From Rhizosphaericola sp047606825 (lineage in GTDB: Bacteria; Bacteroidota; Bacteroidia; Chitinophagales; Chitinophagaceae), in assembly GCA_047606825.1 (NCBI GenBank), contig JASGDY010000123.1, positions 1 through 55,667 of the forward strand: a stretch of DNA of 55,667 nt, read 5' to 3'. A program made the translations under genes and the position numbers. The notes beneath the pieces were generated by a model, which made no database searches, was not told the origin of the DNA, and saw nothing but the letters and a program-made list of their open reading frames with translations. The first letter of the stretch is position 1. Every line of letters begins with the position of its first letter. Of this stretch, positions 26,260 to 34,733 are shown one piece after another.

Positions 26260-27903
26260 ATGAATACGCGACATATCATATTTCCTTTTCTGGTAGTTGG
26301 CTTCACGCTGACGGTTTCCTGCAACAAAAAATTGGACAAGGTACCCGAAAGCCAGTTGTCGGACCCCACGTACTGGAAAACGGCCAACGACCTCAAATAC
26401 GCCGTCAACAATATCTATTCTTCGCTGCCGAGCACCGAAAACAACGCCTATGACAACAGGACAGAGAACACCTATGGCATGGCACGCAACGACATCAGCG
26501 ACGGCTCACGAACGGTCGCTGCAACCAATACGGACTGGGCCAATTTCTTTGCGGCGATACGCATGGCCAACAACGTTTTGGCTAAATCCGTCGACATCGA
26601 CGACGATGCGGATGCCGTGAAAAAATATGTGGCAGAAGCGCGTTTTTTCCGGGGCTATTTTTATTTTGAACTCGTCAAACGCTTTGGCGACCTGCCGCTC
26701 CTGCTCCGCATCTTTGACGAAACGGACACCTTGGTGACAGCGCACCGCACCAACCGGAAAATCGTTCTGGACTCAGCCATCAACGATTTGGAATTTGCGC
26801 AGCAAAACCTTCCGCAGGCAGCAGACCAATCCTCGGAAGAATACGGCCGCATCACTTCCGGCGCAGCCACCGGAACGATAGCCCGCATTGGACTTTTTGA
26901 AGGGACATGGAGCAAATACCACGAAAACGACGAAACGGCAACCGCCAAGTACCTAGACACAGCCATCGCCGCCAGCCAAAGGCTGATGGACGGTGGCTAT
27001 TATGGCCTGTACCAATATGGAACCCAACCGGACAGCAGTTATTTTTACCTGTTCCAATATGCAGGCGAAGGATCTGCCAACCGCGAAAACATACTCGTCC
27101 GGCTTTATGGCGAGAATCTTAGCAATAGTATTGCCGCGCACACTTATACGCAACTGCTCGACAAAGGACAGGCAAGCCCGACACGCAGCCTGGTGGATGC
27201 TTATTTGTATAAAGATGGTTTGCCCTTGGGGCAATCACCGTTGACCCAAGCACAGGATTCGGTGCAGGCGGAATTTATCGACCGTGACCCGCGTCTGGGC
27301 ATGACCGTTTTCAACAAAAAGCTGTGGTACGTGAGCTCCTATTACCAACCGACTTTTTCCGGTACGCTCACAGGATACAAGACCGCCAAATATTTTATTT
27401 CCAGTGATTTCAACACCGGCGTGAGTTACATCGACAATATCGTGTTGCGCTACGGCGAAATCCTGTTGACGTATGCCGAAGCGGTCTATGAAAAAAACGG
27501 CGCGGTTAGCGACGATGATCTCAACAAATCCTTAAACCTTGTGCGGGACAGAGCTGGAATGCCGCATCTCACGAACACGTTTGTCTCCGCCAACAACCTG
27601 TCTATGCAGGACGAAATCAGAAGGGAAAGAAGGGTCGAACTCGCCATCGAGTCCAACATGCGCTATTGGGACATTATCCGATGGAAAACAGCCGAAGACA
27701 TTTTACCAAACGCCATCCTGGGTTCCAAGATATTTCCCGACGAGCAGACCAATATCCCCAGCGATCCTCCACTGTACAATGATTTCCTGGTCGTACAGTC
27801 CTCATCCCAAAGGACATTCAATCCGGAGCGCGACTATCTCACACCCATCCCGACCAACGACATCGGCACGGATCCCAACCTGACACAGAACCCTGGATGG
27901 TGA
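26260..27903 (+). CDS. SusD/RagB-type surface glycan-binding lipoprotein
   Basis: A 547-residue lipoprotein. The signal peptide ends with the lipobox LTVSC (Cys21). It has the SusD N-terminal hallmark LDKVPESQLSDPTYW, TPR-like helices with VAEARFFRGYFYFELVKRFGDLPLL, and a C-terminal RRERRVELAIESNMRYWDIIRW motif. The intervening loops form the glycan-binding surface. It sits on the outer face of the cell as a lid over the SusC barrel. The gene follows susC in the same orientation, and the pair is the defining feature of a polysaccharide-utilization locus. Confidence 0.95.
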   Translation: MNTRHIIFPFLVVGFTLTVSCNKKLDKVPESQLSDPTYWKTANDLKYAVNNIYSSLPSTENNAYDNRTENTYGMARNDISDGSRTVAATNTDWANFFAAIRMANNVLAKSVDIDDDADAVKKYVAEARFFRGYFYFELVKRFGDLPLLLRIFDETDTLVTAHRTNRKIVLDSAINDLEFAQQNLPQAADQSSEEYGRITSGAATGTIARIGLFEGTWSKYHENDETATAKYLDTAIAASQRLMDGGYYGLYQYGTQPDSSYFYLFQYAGEGSANRENILVRLYGENLSNSIAAHTYTQLLDKGQASPTRSLVDAYLYKDGLPLGQSPLTQAQDSVQAEFIDRDPRLGMTVFNKKLWYVSSYYQPTFSGTLTGYKTAKYFISSDFNTGVSYIDNIVLRYGEILLTYAEAVYEKNGAVSDDDLNKSLNLVRDRAGMPHLTNTFVSANNLSMQDEIRRERRVELAIESNMRYWDIIRWKTAEDILPNAILGSKIFPDEQTNIPSDPPLYNDFLVVQSSSQRTFNPERDYLTPIPTNDIGTDPNLTQNPGW

Positions 27904-27911
27904 TGGAATAA

Positions 27912-27988
27912 TTGAAAGTAGAGAATTGAAAATGGAAAATGGGAGCATTTCAAATTTCAACTTTCAATTCTCAATTCTCCACTTTCAA
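27912..27988. repeat. Inverted repeat upstream of hemW
   Basis: Arms of 18 nt (27912-27929 and 27971-27988) differ at one position, with a 41-nt AT-rich loop. It lies between the susD stop and the hemW start, so it may terminate the SusCD transcript. The TTGAAAGT-type wording recurs at other gene borders in this window. Confidence 0.5.
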
Positions 27989-27996
27989 CTATTCAC

Positions 27997-28004
27997 TATT
28001 TTTG
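27997..28004 (+). promoter_or_regulatory. TAnnTTTG -7 box of hemW
   Basis: TATTTTTG ends only 4 nt before the ATG, implying a leaderless or nearly leaderless message. Confidence 0.55.
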
Positions 28005-28008
28005 CCGC

Positions 28009-29127
28009 ATGGCATCCATCTACGTACATATCCCCTACTGCAAACAGGCGTGCCATTATTGCAATTTCCATTTCTCGACGACGACGCGCACACTTCCCGA
28101 GATGGTGGACGCCATCACACGCGAAATCGTTTTGCGTAAGGATTACCTCCATGAGCCATTGGAAAGCATTTATTTTGGGGGCGGCACGCCTAGCCTATTG
28201 ACGATTGGACAGCTAGATCAGATTTTGGAAAAAATCCACCACCATCTTACGGTATCGGACAATGCGGAAACCACGCTGGAAGCCAATCCGGACGACATTT
28301 CCAAAGACAAACTAATGGAATGGAAAAAGCTCGGCATCAACCGTTTCAGCCTAGGCGTACAGTCCTTTTACGAAGAAGACCTGCGGTGGATGAACCGGGT
28401 GCACAATGCACGACAGGCGGAAGCAAGCATTAGGACGATACAGGACGCAGGCTTCTCCAATATCACTATCGACCTTATATACGGCACTCCCACGCTTTCG
28501 GACGAGCATTGGGAAAAAAACGTACAAAAAGCCGTCGCGCTCCATATCCCACATCTGTCCTGCTATGCGTTGACGGTCGAGCCTGGAACCGCCCTGGAGA
28601 GCATGATCCGGAAAAACAAAAAAGAAAACGTGGACATGGACCGACAGGCGCGGCACTTCGAGCAGTTGATGCAGTGGACACGCGCCGCAGGTTACGACCA
28701 TTACGAAGTCTCCAACTTTGGCAAACCAGGTTTCCACAGCCGCCACAACAGCAGTTACTGGCAAGGCAGACCCTACCTCGGCGTCGGCCCGTCGGCACAT
28801 TCCTTCAACGGCACTAGCCGGCAGTGGAACGTCGCCAACAATAGCCAATACATCCAAACACTGCTAAAAGACACCATCCCTTTTGAAATCGAATACCTTA
28901 CGCCGCACCAGCAACTGGAAGAATACATCATGACGAGCTTACGCACAATGGACGGACTCTCGCTCGCGCACGTCAGCATGTACTGGAACGAAAAAGAATC
29001 GCAGCGCCTGTTGGACATCAGCCAGCCTTATCTCCTTTCCGGCAAGATGGAACAGGTTGCCGACAGGTTGGTGTTGACCGACAAAGGATTTTTGTTTGCG
29101 GACGGCATTGCGGCGGAATTGTTTTAG
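28009..29127 (+). CDS. hemW: Radical-SAM heme chaperone HemW
   Basis: A 372-residue radical-SAM protein. The 4Fe-4S cluster motif is YCKQACHYC (Cys11, Cys15, Cys18, the CxxxCxxC spacing), followed by ESIYFGGGTPSLL, GVQSFYEEDLRWMNRVH, IDLIYGTPTLSDEHWEKNV and HNSSYWQGRPYLGVGPSAHS. HemW-type proteins were long annotated as coproporphyrinogen III oxidase; the length (about 370-380) and motif set fit HemW, a heme-insertion chaperone, rather than true HemN (about 455). It is transcribed alone after the SusCD locus. Confidence 0.94.
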   Translation: MASIYVHIPYCKQACHYCNFHFSTTTRTLPEMVDAITREIVLRKDYLHEPLESIYFGGGTPSLLTIGQLDQILEKIHHHLTVSDNAETTLEANPDDISKDKLMEWKKLGINRFSLGVQSFYEEDLRWMNRVHNARQAEASIRTIQDAGFSNITIDLIYGTPTLSDEHWEKNVQKAVALHIPHLSCYALTVEPGTALESMIRKNKKENVDMDRQARHFEQLMQWTRAAGYDHYEVSNFGKPGFHSRHNSSYWQGRPYLGVGPSAHSFNGTSRQWNVANNSQYIQTLLKDTIPFEIEYLTPHQQLEEYIMTSLRTMDGLSLAHVSMYWNEKESQRLLDISQPYLLSGKMEQVADRLVLTDKGFLFADGIAAELF

Positions 29128-29363
29128 GAAGACACGCTTTGCTTTTTCCTATTGAATCCCCAACAGAAAGCATAAAAACAACAAAAAAACGCAATAACGT
29201 ACATTACACACCACTCATTGGCAACATTCTAAACCAAACCACCTACACACGACACTGCAAATATCGTAACCCAGTCACAAGCCTTCTCCAATGACGGCCG
29301 TTTTTCCAAGTATGGCAACCATATCACTTGCCCTTATTGTCCTCTTCCCCAAAAAATAATTAA

Positions 29364-29415
29364 TGCAACATTGTTGCAATTAAAAAATAATGTTTAATTT
29401 TGAAACATTGTTGCA
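29364..29415 (+). promoter_or_regulatory. Two metal-operator-like boxes around a -7 element
   Basis: TGCAACATTGTTGCA (29364-29378) is a perfect palindrome with a one-base centre, and TGAAACATTGTTGCA (29401-29415) is the same with one mismatch. The -7 box TAATTTTG (29395-29402) sits between and touches the second copy. Their position, blocking a promoter in front of a COG0523 GTPase and a TonB receptor, is what one would expect for a Fur-family regulator such as Zur. The identity of the regulator is inferred. Confidence 0.72.
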
Positions 29416-29424
29416 TTAAAAAGT

Positions 29425-30633
29425 ATGATAGTGGAAAACAAACTTCCCGTAACCGTTTTAAGCGGTTTTCTTGGAGCAGGAAAAACAACATTGCTCAACC
29501 ACGTTTTGCATAACAAAGACGGGCTGAAAGTAGCCGTCATCGTAAACGATATGAGCGAGGTAAACGTGGACGCACGATTAGTGGAAAACGAAAACACACT
29601 TTCTCGAACCGAAGAAAAATTAGTGGAAATGAGCAACGGTTGTATTTGTTGCACACTTCGGGAAGATTTGATGGTTGAAGTCGAAAAACTGGCAAAGGAA
29701 AAAAAATTTGATTATTTGCTCATTGAAAGCACAGGCATCAGCGAACCGGTGCCTGTGGCGCAAACATTTTCTTATGTGGATAAGGAAAGCGACATTGACC
29801 TTTCCAAATTCAGCTACATTGACACAATGGTTACAGTGGTGGACTGTTTTAATTTTTTCAAAGATTTCGGCTCAAACGAATGCTTGCAAGACCGCGACCT
29901 AACGAATATTGAAGGTGATTACAGAACGATTGTCAACCTGCTGACCGACCAGATTGAATTTGCAAACGTCATTATCTTAAACAAAACAGATCTGGTTGGT
30001 GCAAATACTGTTGGACTTTTAAAAGCCGCCATTCACAAGCTCAACCCTGGTGCAAAAATTATCACTTCCGAATTTGGAAAGGTTGCACCAGCAGAAATTT
30101 TGAACACTAAATTGTTTGACTTTGAAGAAGCCCAGAATTCAACAGGTTGGCAAAAAGAGCTACAAGCCGAAAACCATACACCCGAGACGGAAGAATACGG
30201 CATTAGTTCGTTTGTGTTTCGCAACCAAAAACCGTTTCACCCCGACAGGTTCTGGAAATATCTCAATGGAGAATATCCAAGCGGCGTTATCCGGGCAAAA
30301 GGTTTGTTTTGGTTGGCTTCACGACCAAATGACGCTCTAAATTTTTCGCAAGCAGGCGGTTCTTCCCGACTTGAAAGAGCAGGTGTTTGGTGGGTGAGTA
30401 TGCCGTTTAGCGAACGAATGCAATACGCTTCTTTCGCTCATAACAAAGAACTTATTGAAAAGCGTTGGAGTAAACAATGGGGCGACCGTATGAATGAAAT
30501 TGTTTTTATCGGACAAGACATTGACAAACAAAAAATGATTGCCGACCTTGAAAAATGTTTGTTGCAAGACACCGAACAATATCTGTTTGACAAACGAATA
30601 AAATTCAACGATCCTTTTCCGAAAAACATCTGA
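29425..30633 (+). CDS. COG0523 metal-chaperone GTPase (CobW/ZigA-like)
   Basis: A 402-residue G3E GTPase. The P-loop GFLGAGKTT is at 14-22, a NDMSEVNVD segment follows, and the metal motif CICC (Cys73, Cys75, Cys76) is in GCICCTLRED. After NKTDLV (the guanine-specificity motif) comes the C-terminal CobW_C domain with FVFRNQKPFHPDRFW. Family members deliver zinc or other metals to enzymes, and ZigA-like members are induced under zinc starvation. It starts 9 nt after the second operator box and is followed 8 nt later by a TonB-dependent receptor, so the two form a likely metal-starvation operon. The operon looks AT-richer than the surrounding genes. Confidence 0.94.
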   Translation: MIVENKLPVTVLSGFLGAGKTTLLNHVLHNKDGLKVAVIVNDMSEVNVDARLVENENTLSRTEEKLVEMSNGCICCTLREDLMVEVEKLAKEKKFDYLLIESTGISEPVPVAQTFSYVDKESDIDLSKFSYIDTMVTVVDCFNFFKDFGSNECLQDRDLTNIEGDYRTIVNLLTDQIEFANVIILNKTDLVGANTVGLLKAAIHKLNPGAKIITSEFGKVAPAEILNTKLFDFEEAQNSTGWQKELQAENHTPETEEYGISSFVFRNQKPFHPDRFWKYLNGEYPSGVIRAKGLFWLASRPNDALNFSQAGGSSRLERAGVWWVSMPFSERMQYASFAHNKELIEKRWSKQWGDRMNEIVFIGQDIDKQKMIADLEKCLLQDTEQYLFDKRIKFNDPFPKNI

Positions 30634-30641
30634 ATTTTCTA

Positions 30642-33038
30642 ATGGGCTACCGCAATGCACATATTATTTTCTCCGTATGTTTCTTGCTTGTGGCAGGTCC
30701 TACTTATGCTCAAACGATTAAAATAAATGGAACCATAAAAGACCAATGGCAAGCCATTCCGTTTGCAAGCGTACAACTGAAAAGCATTGATGATACTACA
30801 TTTCACGCAAGTGCATGGGCGGATACCGCTGGCTTTTACCTGTTTGAAAAATTAAAAAAAGACAGATACAAAATACTTGTTTCGGCGTTAGGGTACAAAG
30901 ATTATACAAGCAATTCCATTGAAGTCAACAAAGACCAAACCTTTGACATTGAACTTAAAGCGGAGCATAAGCGGTTGCAGGACATAGCTGTTGCGTCCAA
31001 GAAAAAAGTGTTTGAAACAGACAAGGGCAAACTTATTTTCAACATCCAAAATTCTGCACTTACAACAGGCCAGACCGCATTGGACATGCTTAAAAAGCTG
31101 CCTGGTGTAAGCGTTGGGCAAAACGACCAGATTTTGTTCCGTGGTTCTTCGGGTATCAATATAATGATTAACGGAAAACCGACCTACCTGTCAGGCAGCC
31201 AATTAGCTAATTTCCTAATGGGAATGAGTGCGGAAGACATCAACAAAATAGAGTTCCTTGCAACTCCATCGGCAGCGTTTGACGCCGCAGGAAACGCAGG
31301 TATCATCAATATCGTCCCAAAGAAAAACCTGAAAAAAGGGTATGCCATCGATTTGCGGTCTTCCGTTTCCAAAGGAAAATACTGGATGACAAATGAAAAC
31401 ATATCGACTAGTCTACGTACTGAAAAAGTAAACATTTACGGCTCTTTTGACTTCAATACACCCAACAGATATTCCGATGACAAAAGCGGAAATGCTATAA
31501 ACGAAAACGGAAATATCTTTCATCTTGACCGTGCAAACACCGATGATTTTAAGGTAAAGTATTACACCTGGCAGGCTGGCGCGGATTGGCAGTTCTGGAC
31601 TAAACACAACATTAGCGTAAGTTACCACGGCTATTTGGACGACTTCAAAAGTTACCAATATTCCGTTGTGGACAAAACCGACAACTCGGGTAGCTTGGAA
31701 TCCTATCTGAACACCCATATTTCCTTGGTAGAACCCTATCATTACGGTGCCGTAAGTGCGGATTATAGGTTTGACATTGACTCCCTTGGCAAGAAAATAA
31801 CGGTCGATGCCAACCATACTTCATACCGCAATTTCTCGGATGGTTTGATGGACACAAAAAACTATGCTGCTAACGGAGATTTCCTCCATGAAAACATACA
31901 AAAATACCATCAGCCCGGATTTGTAAAAATCGCTTCGGTAAAAGCCGACGCCGATTTGCCGTTCGAAACGTTCACTTTAAAAACAGGCGCAAAATATGCC
32001 GAAGTCAAGAACGACAACCAATACCGTTTTGACAGCCTGCAATCCGGCAATTACATAGCGATGGAAGCAATAAGCAATCATTTCAAATACAGGGAACGCA
32101 TCACGGCAGTTTATTTTTCGGCTTCAAAAAAAATCAGGAAGACCAATATGGAAGCAGGTTTGCGAATGGAATACAACAATGCCGACGGTTACACTGTAAA
32201 GCAGGATATAGCCAACAAATGGAAATATGCAAAATGGTTTCCATCACTTGCCATAGGACAAATGATTTCCGACGGCCACAAAATAGATTTTTCTTTCAGT
32301 CGGCGCATTAACCGTCCGTCCTATGCCGATTTAAATCCTGTGCGGTGGTACAACGACCCATATTTTTATTTCTCGGGCAATCCCAATCTTGTACCCGAAC
32401 TAGCTTGGGTTTATGCATTTACGTACAGTTTAAAAAGCAAGTATATTTTTTCGGCGACATACAACCAGAGCAACAATTTCATTGACCGAAGATTGTCTAT
32501 AGACGACAACGGCACAACTATAAAAAGCATGAGCGACAATTTCGGCAAGCGCCACCGTTTTGATTTCACGACATCCGTGCCATTCAAGCTAGGGACATTC
32601 TGGGATATTCAACTTTTTACAGACCTCAACCACACCTCTTATCCCATATCACTATTATCTGGTGAAAAACACTTATCGCGCTGGTCGGTAACGACTACTT
32701 TGCAGCAGGACTTTATATTACCGAAAGACTTTACATTGAACCTTGCCACTTATTTTTATTCATCAGAACTGCGCGGTATTTACATTACAAGACCGACAGG
32801 CTTTTTAAATTTCGGCATTAAGAATTCATTCTTTGACAAAAAACTTATGGCTCAGTTTTCTGTCAGCGATATATTTAACAGCAACCGATACAAAGCAACT
32901 TCACAGACTGACGTTACCAATTACTACTACAATGACAAACCATACAGCAGCGTGTTAGGTTTGTCATTAAAATATCATTTCGGCGGGGAACTTATAAAAT
33001 CAAGCAGTAAAAAAACGGAAGAACAAGATAGGTTGTAA
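30642..33038 (+). CDS. TonB-dependent outer-membrane receptor
   Basis: A 798-residue outer-membrane protein with a signal peptide (about 1-23, ending TYAQ), a carboxypeptidase-regulatory-like domain (about 26-105), a plug with LDMLKKLPGVSVGQN and GIINIVPKKN, and a beta-barrel of the type common to Bacteroidota TonB-dependent receptors, ending with an aromatic-rich strand KYHFGGE. It lies in one transcript with the COG0523 GTPase behind metal-operator-like boxes, so it probably takes up a metal ion or metallophore, zinc being the best guess. There is no SusD partner, unlike the SusC at 23-26 kb. Confidence 0.88.
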   Translation: MGYRNAHIIFSVCFLLVAGPTYAQTIKINGTIKDQWQAIPFASVQLKSIDDTTFHASAWADTAGFYLFEKLKKDRYKILVSALGYKDYTSNSIEVNKDQTFDIELKAEHKRLQDIAVASKKKVFETDKGKLIFNIQNSALTTGQTALDMLKKLPGVSVGQNDQILFRGSSGINIMINGKPTYLSGSQLANFLMGMSAEDINKIEFLATPSAAFDAAGNAGIINIVPKKNLKKGYAIDLRSSVSKGKYWMTNENISTSLRTEKVNIYGSFDFNTPNRYSDDKSGNAINENGNIFHLDRANTDDFKVKYYTWQAGADWQFWTKHNISVSYHGYLDDFKSYQYSVVDKTDNSGSLESYLNTHISLVEPYHYGAVSADYRFDIDSLGKKITVDANHTSYRNFSDGLMDTKNYAANGDFLHENIQKYHQPGFVKIASVKADADLPFETFTLKTGAKYAEVKNDNQYRFDSLQSGNYIAMEAISNHFKYRERITAVYFSASKKIRKTNMEAGLRMEYNNADGYTVKQDIANKWKYAKWFPSLAIGQMISDGHKIDFSFSRRINRPSYADLNPVRWYNDPYFYFSGNPNLVPELAWVYAFTYSLKSKYIFSATYNQSNNFIDRRLSIDDNGTTIKSMSDNFGKRHRFDFTTSVPFKLGTFWDIQLFTDLNHTSYPISLLSGEKHLSRWSVTTTLQQDFILPKDFTLNLATYFYSSELRGIYITRPTGFLNFGIKNSFFDKKLMAQFSVSDIFNSNRYKATSQTDVTNYYYNDKPYSSVLGLSLKYHFGGELIKSSSKKTEEQDRL

Positions 33039-33138
33039 AAACGGACAGACCAAAGAACCACACACCGCCATCGATTTGGCGTTATGGCGGTTGACACGTG
33101 AAACACAGTTTGAGCTTTTTTCCTTTTCCCATTTGCCT

Positions 33139-33146
33139 TACTTTTG
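33139..33146 (+). promoter_or_regulatory. TAnnTTTG -7 box of the YebC gene
   Basis: TACTTTTG, 33 nt before the ATG, exact -7 consensus. Confidence 0.55.
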
Positions 33147-33179
33147 CAACCCTAAATACGTTTATTCTAAAGAATATCT

Positions 33180-33911
33180 ATGGGAAGAATGTTTGAAGTC
33201 CGCAAGGCGAGCAAATTTGCACGTTGGGACAGAATGGCAAAACAGTTTACGCGCATTGGCAAGGAGATTACGATAGCGGTCAAGCAGGGCGGCGGCATCG
33301 GCGACGTGAACGACAACCCATTGCTGCGCCGCGTCGTCCAGAACGCACGCGGTATCAATATGCCGAAAGACCGCATCGACGCAGCCATCAAAAGGGCCGT
33401 GGAAGGCAAGGACACGTCCAACTACGAAGAAGTCATCTACGAAGGTTATGGCCCGCACGGTGTTGCCATCATCGTGGACACCTCTACGGACAACACAACG
33501 CGTACGGTAGCCAACCTGCGCTCCTATTTCAGCCGCAACGGTGGTGCGCTCGGCACTTCGGGAAGCGTGCAGTTCCAGTTCAAACAAATGGGTGTGTTCA
33601 AACTCGACCCCACCGGGCTGGACGAGGAGGAACTCGAACTTGACCTCATCGACGCCGGTCTGGAAGAAATCGGCGAAACAGAAACGGAAGACGGCAAAAA
33701 AGTATTGGAACTACGCACCGCGTTTGCGGATTTTGGCAATATGCAGTCCGCGCTTGAGGAAAGAAAAATCGTTCCCATCAGTGCAGAAGTCGAATGGATT
33801 CCGTCCGTGACGGTTCCCGTGACCGACGAACAGGCGGAAGAAATCAGCAAGCTCATCGACATCATCGAACAGGACGACGACGTCAACAAGGTCTTCCACA
33901 ACATGGGATAA
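33180..33911 (+). CDS. YebC/PmpR-family regulator
   Basis: A 243-residue protein of the YebC/TACO1 family. It begins MGRMFEVRKASKFARWDRMAK (the family's usual first helix) and has NPLLRRVVQNARGINMPKD, YEGYGPHGVAIIVDTSTDN, RSYFSRNGGALGTSGSVQF and an acidic C-terminus. The family binds DNA or ribosomes and has been linked both to transcriptional control (PmpR) and to relief of ribosome stalling at proline stretches. The length matches the usual 240-250. Two terminator hairpins follow the stop codon. Confidence 0.95.
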   Translation: MGRMFEVRKASKFARWDRMAKQFTRIGKEITIAVKQGGGIGDVNDNPLLRRVVQNARGINMPKDRIDAAIKRAVEGKDTSNYEEVIYEGYGPHGVAIIVDTSTDNTTRTVANLRSYFSRNGGALGTSGSVQFQFKQMGVFKLDPTGLDEEELELDLIDAGLEEIGETETEDGKKVLELRTAFADFGNMQSALEERKIVPISAEVEWIPSVTVPVTDEQAEEISKLIDIIEQDDDVNKVFHNMG

Positions 33912-33934
33912 CCGTCATTGTTTATAGATTTTAT

Positions 33935-33966
33935 GCAAAATGCTTCCGATATCGGAAGCATTTTGC
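33935..33966 (+). terminator. Perfect 32-nt palindromic hairpin after YebC
   Basis: GCAAAATGCTTCCGAT and its exact complement lie 24 nt after the stop codon, with a T-run in the descending arm. A terminator working in either direction. Confidence 0.75.
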
Positions 33967-33983
33967 CATTTTGCGAATCAAAA

Positions 33984-34007
33984 GTCCGCCGCCGCGGACG
34001 ATTTTTT
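33984..34007 (+). terminator. Second terminator hairpin
   Basis: GTCCGC and GCGGAC pair around CGCC, then GA and six Ts. A compact intrinsic terminator just behind the first one. Confidence 0.65.
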
Positions 34008-34031
34008 GGTAGCGAGAATACGAATCCCTTA

Positions 34032-34089
34032 ATGAAGTTCCGAAGGAACGACCTTATTGTTTCATAAGGTCGTTCCTTCGGAACTTCAT
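34032..34089. repeat. Perfect 26-bp inverted repeat
   Basis: Arms 34032-34057 and 34064-34089 are perfectly complementary around a six-base TGTTTC loop. It is the third strong hairpin within 160 nt after the YebC gene and faces the convergent YtxH-like gene. It looks like a REP-type unit rather than a needed terminator. Confidence 0.7.
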
Positions 34090-34169
34090 AACCCATATTG
34101 TAACCAACGCTACCATAAGTGCGTTCCTACGGTGCTAAAGTACATAGCCATTCGATAGCCCATCAAAGA

Positions 34170-34499
34170 TTAGGAAGCCGCCGGGGTCGGTTCTGTCGGG
34201 GCATCCGAAGCTGTGGAGCCAGTGGATTTGTTGCCGCCAAACACATTTTTCAAATAATCACTTGCCTCGTTCCAGTGTTCCTTTAACGATTCCCCGCCTT
34301 TGGCCGTCAGTTCGGAAAAATAATCCGAAGCCTTGTCAAAAGTAGCGGAGGCTTCGTCTTTGACTTTGTTGGCTTTGTCTTTCAGGCTTTGCGCCAGTTT
34401 TTCTTTTTCTTCATCGGTCATTGAGGCGTATTTCAAGGCTGCCGCACCAGCCGCTGCGCCCAACAAAAATGTCGCGATATGTTTTGCATCTACACCCAT
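34170..34499 (-). CDS. YtxH-like small stress-type protein
   Basis: A 109-residue protein. A short N-terminal hydrophobic segment HIATFLLGAAAGAAALKYA is followed by a charged amphipathic helix full of Lys, Glu and Ala with DKANKVKDEASATFDKA, then a Ser/Thr/Pro tail. This is the YtxH-domain layout of small membrane-anchored general-stress proteins. Function in the family is largely unknown. A -7 box is present upstream (34535-34542). Confidence 0.75.
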   Translation of the reverse strand: MGVDAKHIATFLLGAAAGAAALKYASMTDEEKEKLAQSLKDKANKVKDEASATFDKASDYFSELTAKGGESLKEHWNEASDYLKNVFGGNKSTGSTASDAPTEPTPAAS

Positions 34500-34534
34500 G
34501 GTTCATGTTTTTAAAAATGAATAAATTGTTTTAC

Positions 34535-34542
34535 CAAACTTA
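34535..34542 (-). promoter_or_regulatory. TAnnTTTG -7 box of the YtxH-like gene
   Basis: Reads TAAGTTTG on the minus strand, 35 nt before the start codon. Confidence 0.5.
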
Positions 34543-34733
34543 CGCTATTTTTTGACATGCAAATATCTAACCAAACGATTGCTCCCAGCATTTTAGCGCA
34601 CTATCCTTATTTTCGCAATCAGAAAAACCATTGTTAAGTCAAATGCAAAATGTCCACATAAACATATTTAAAACCCTGATTGACAGTACATTAGACTTTT
34701 GGGGTTAGCTTTTTATTTTTTACATACCGTTAT

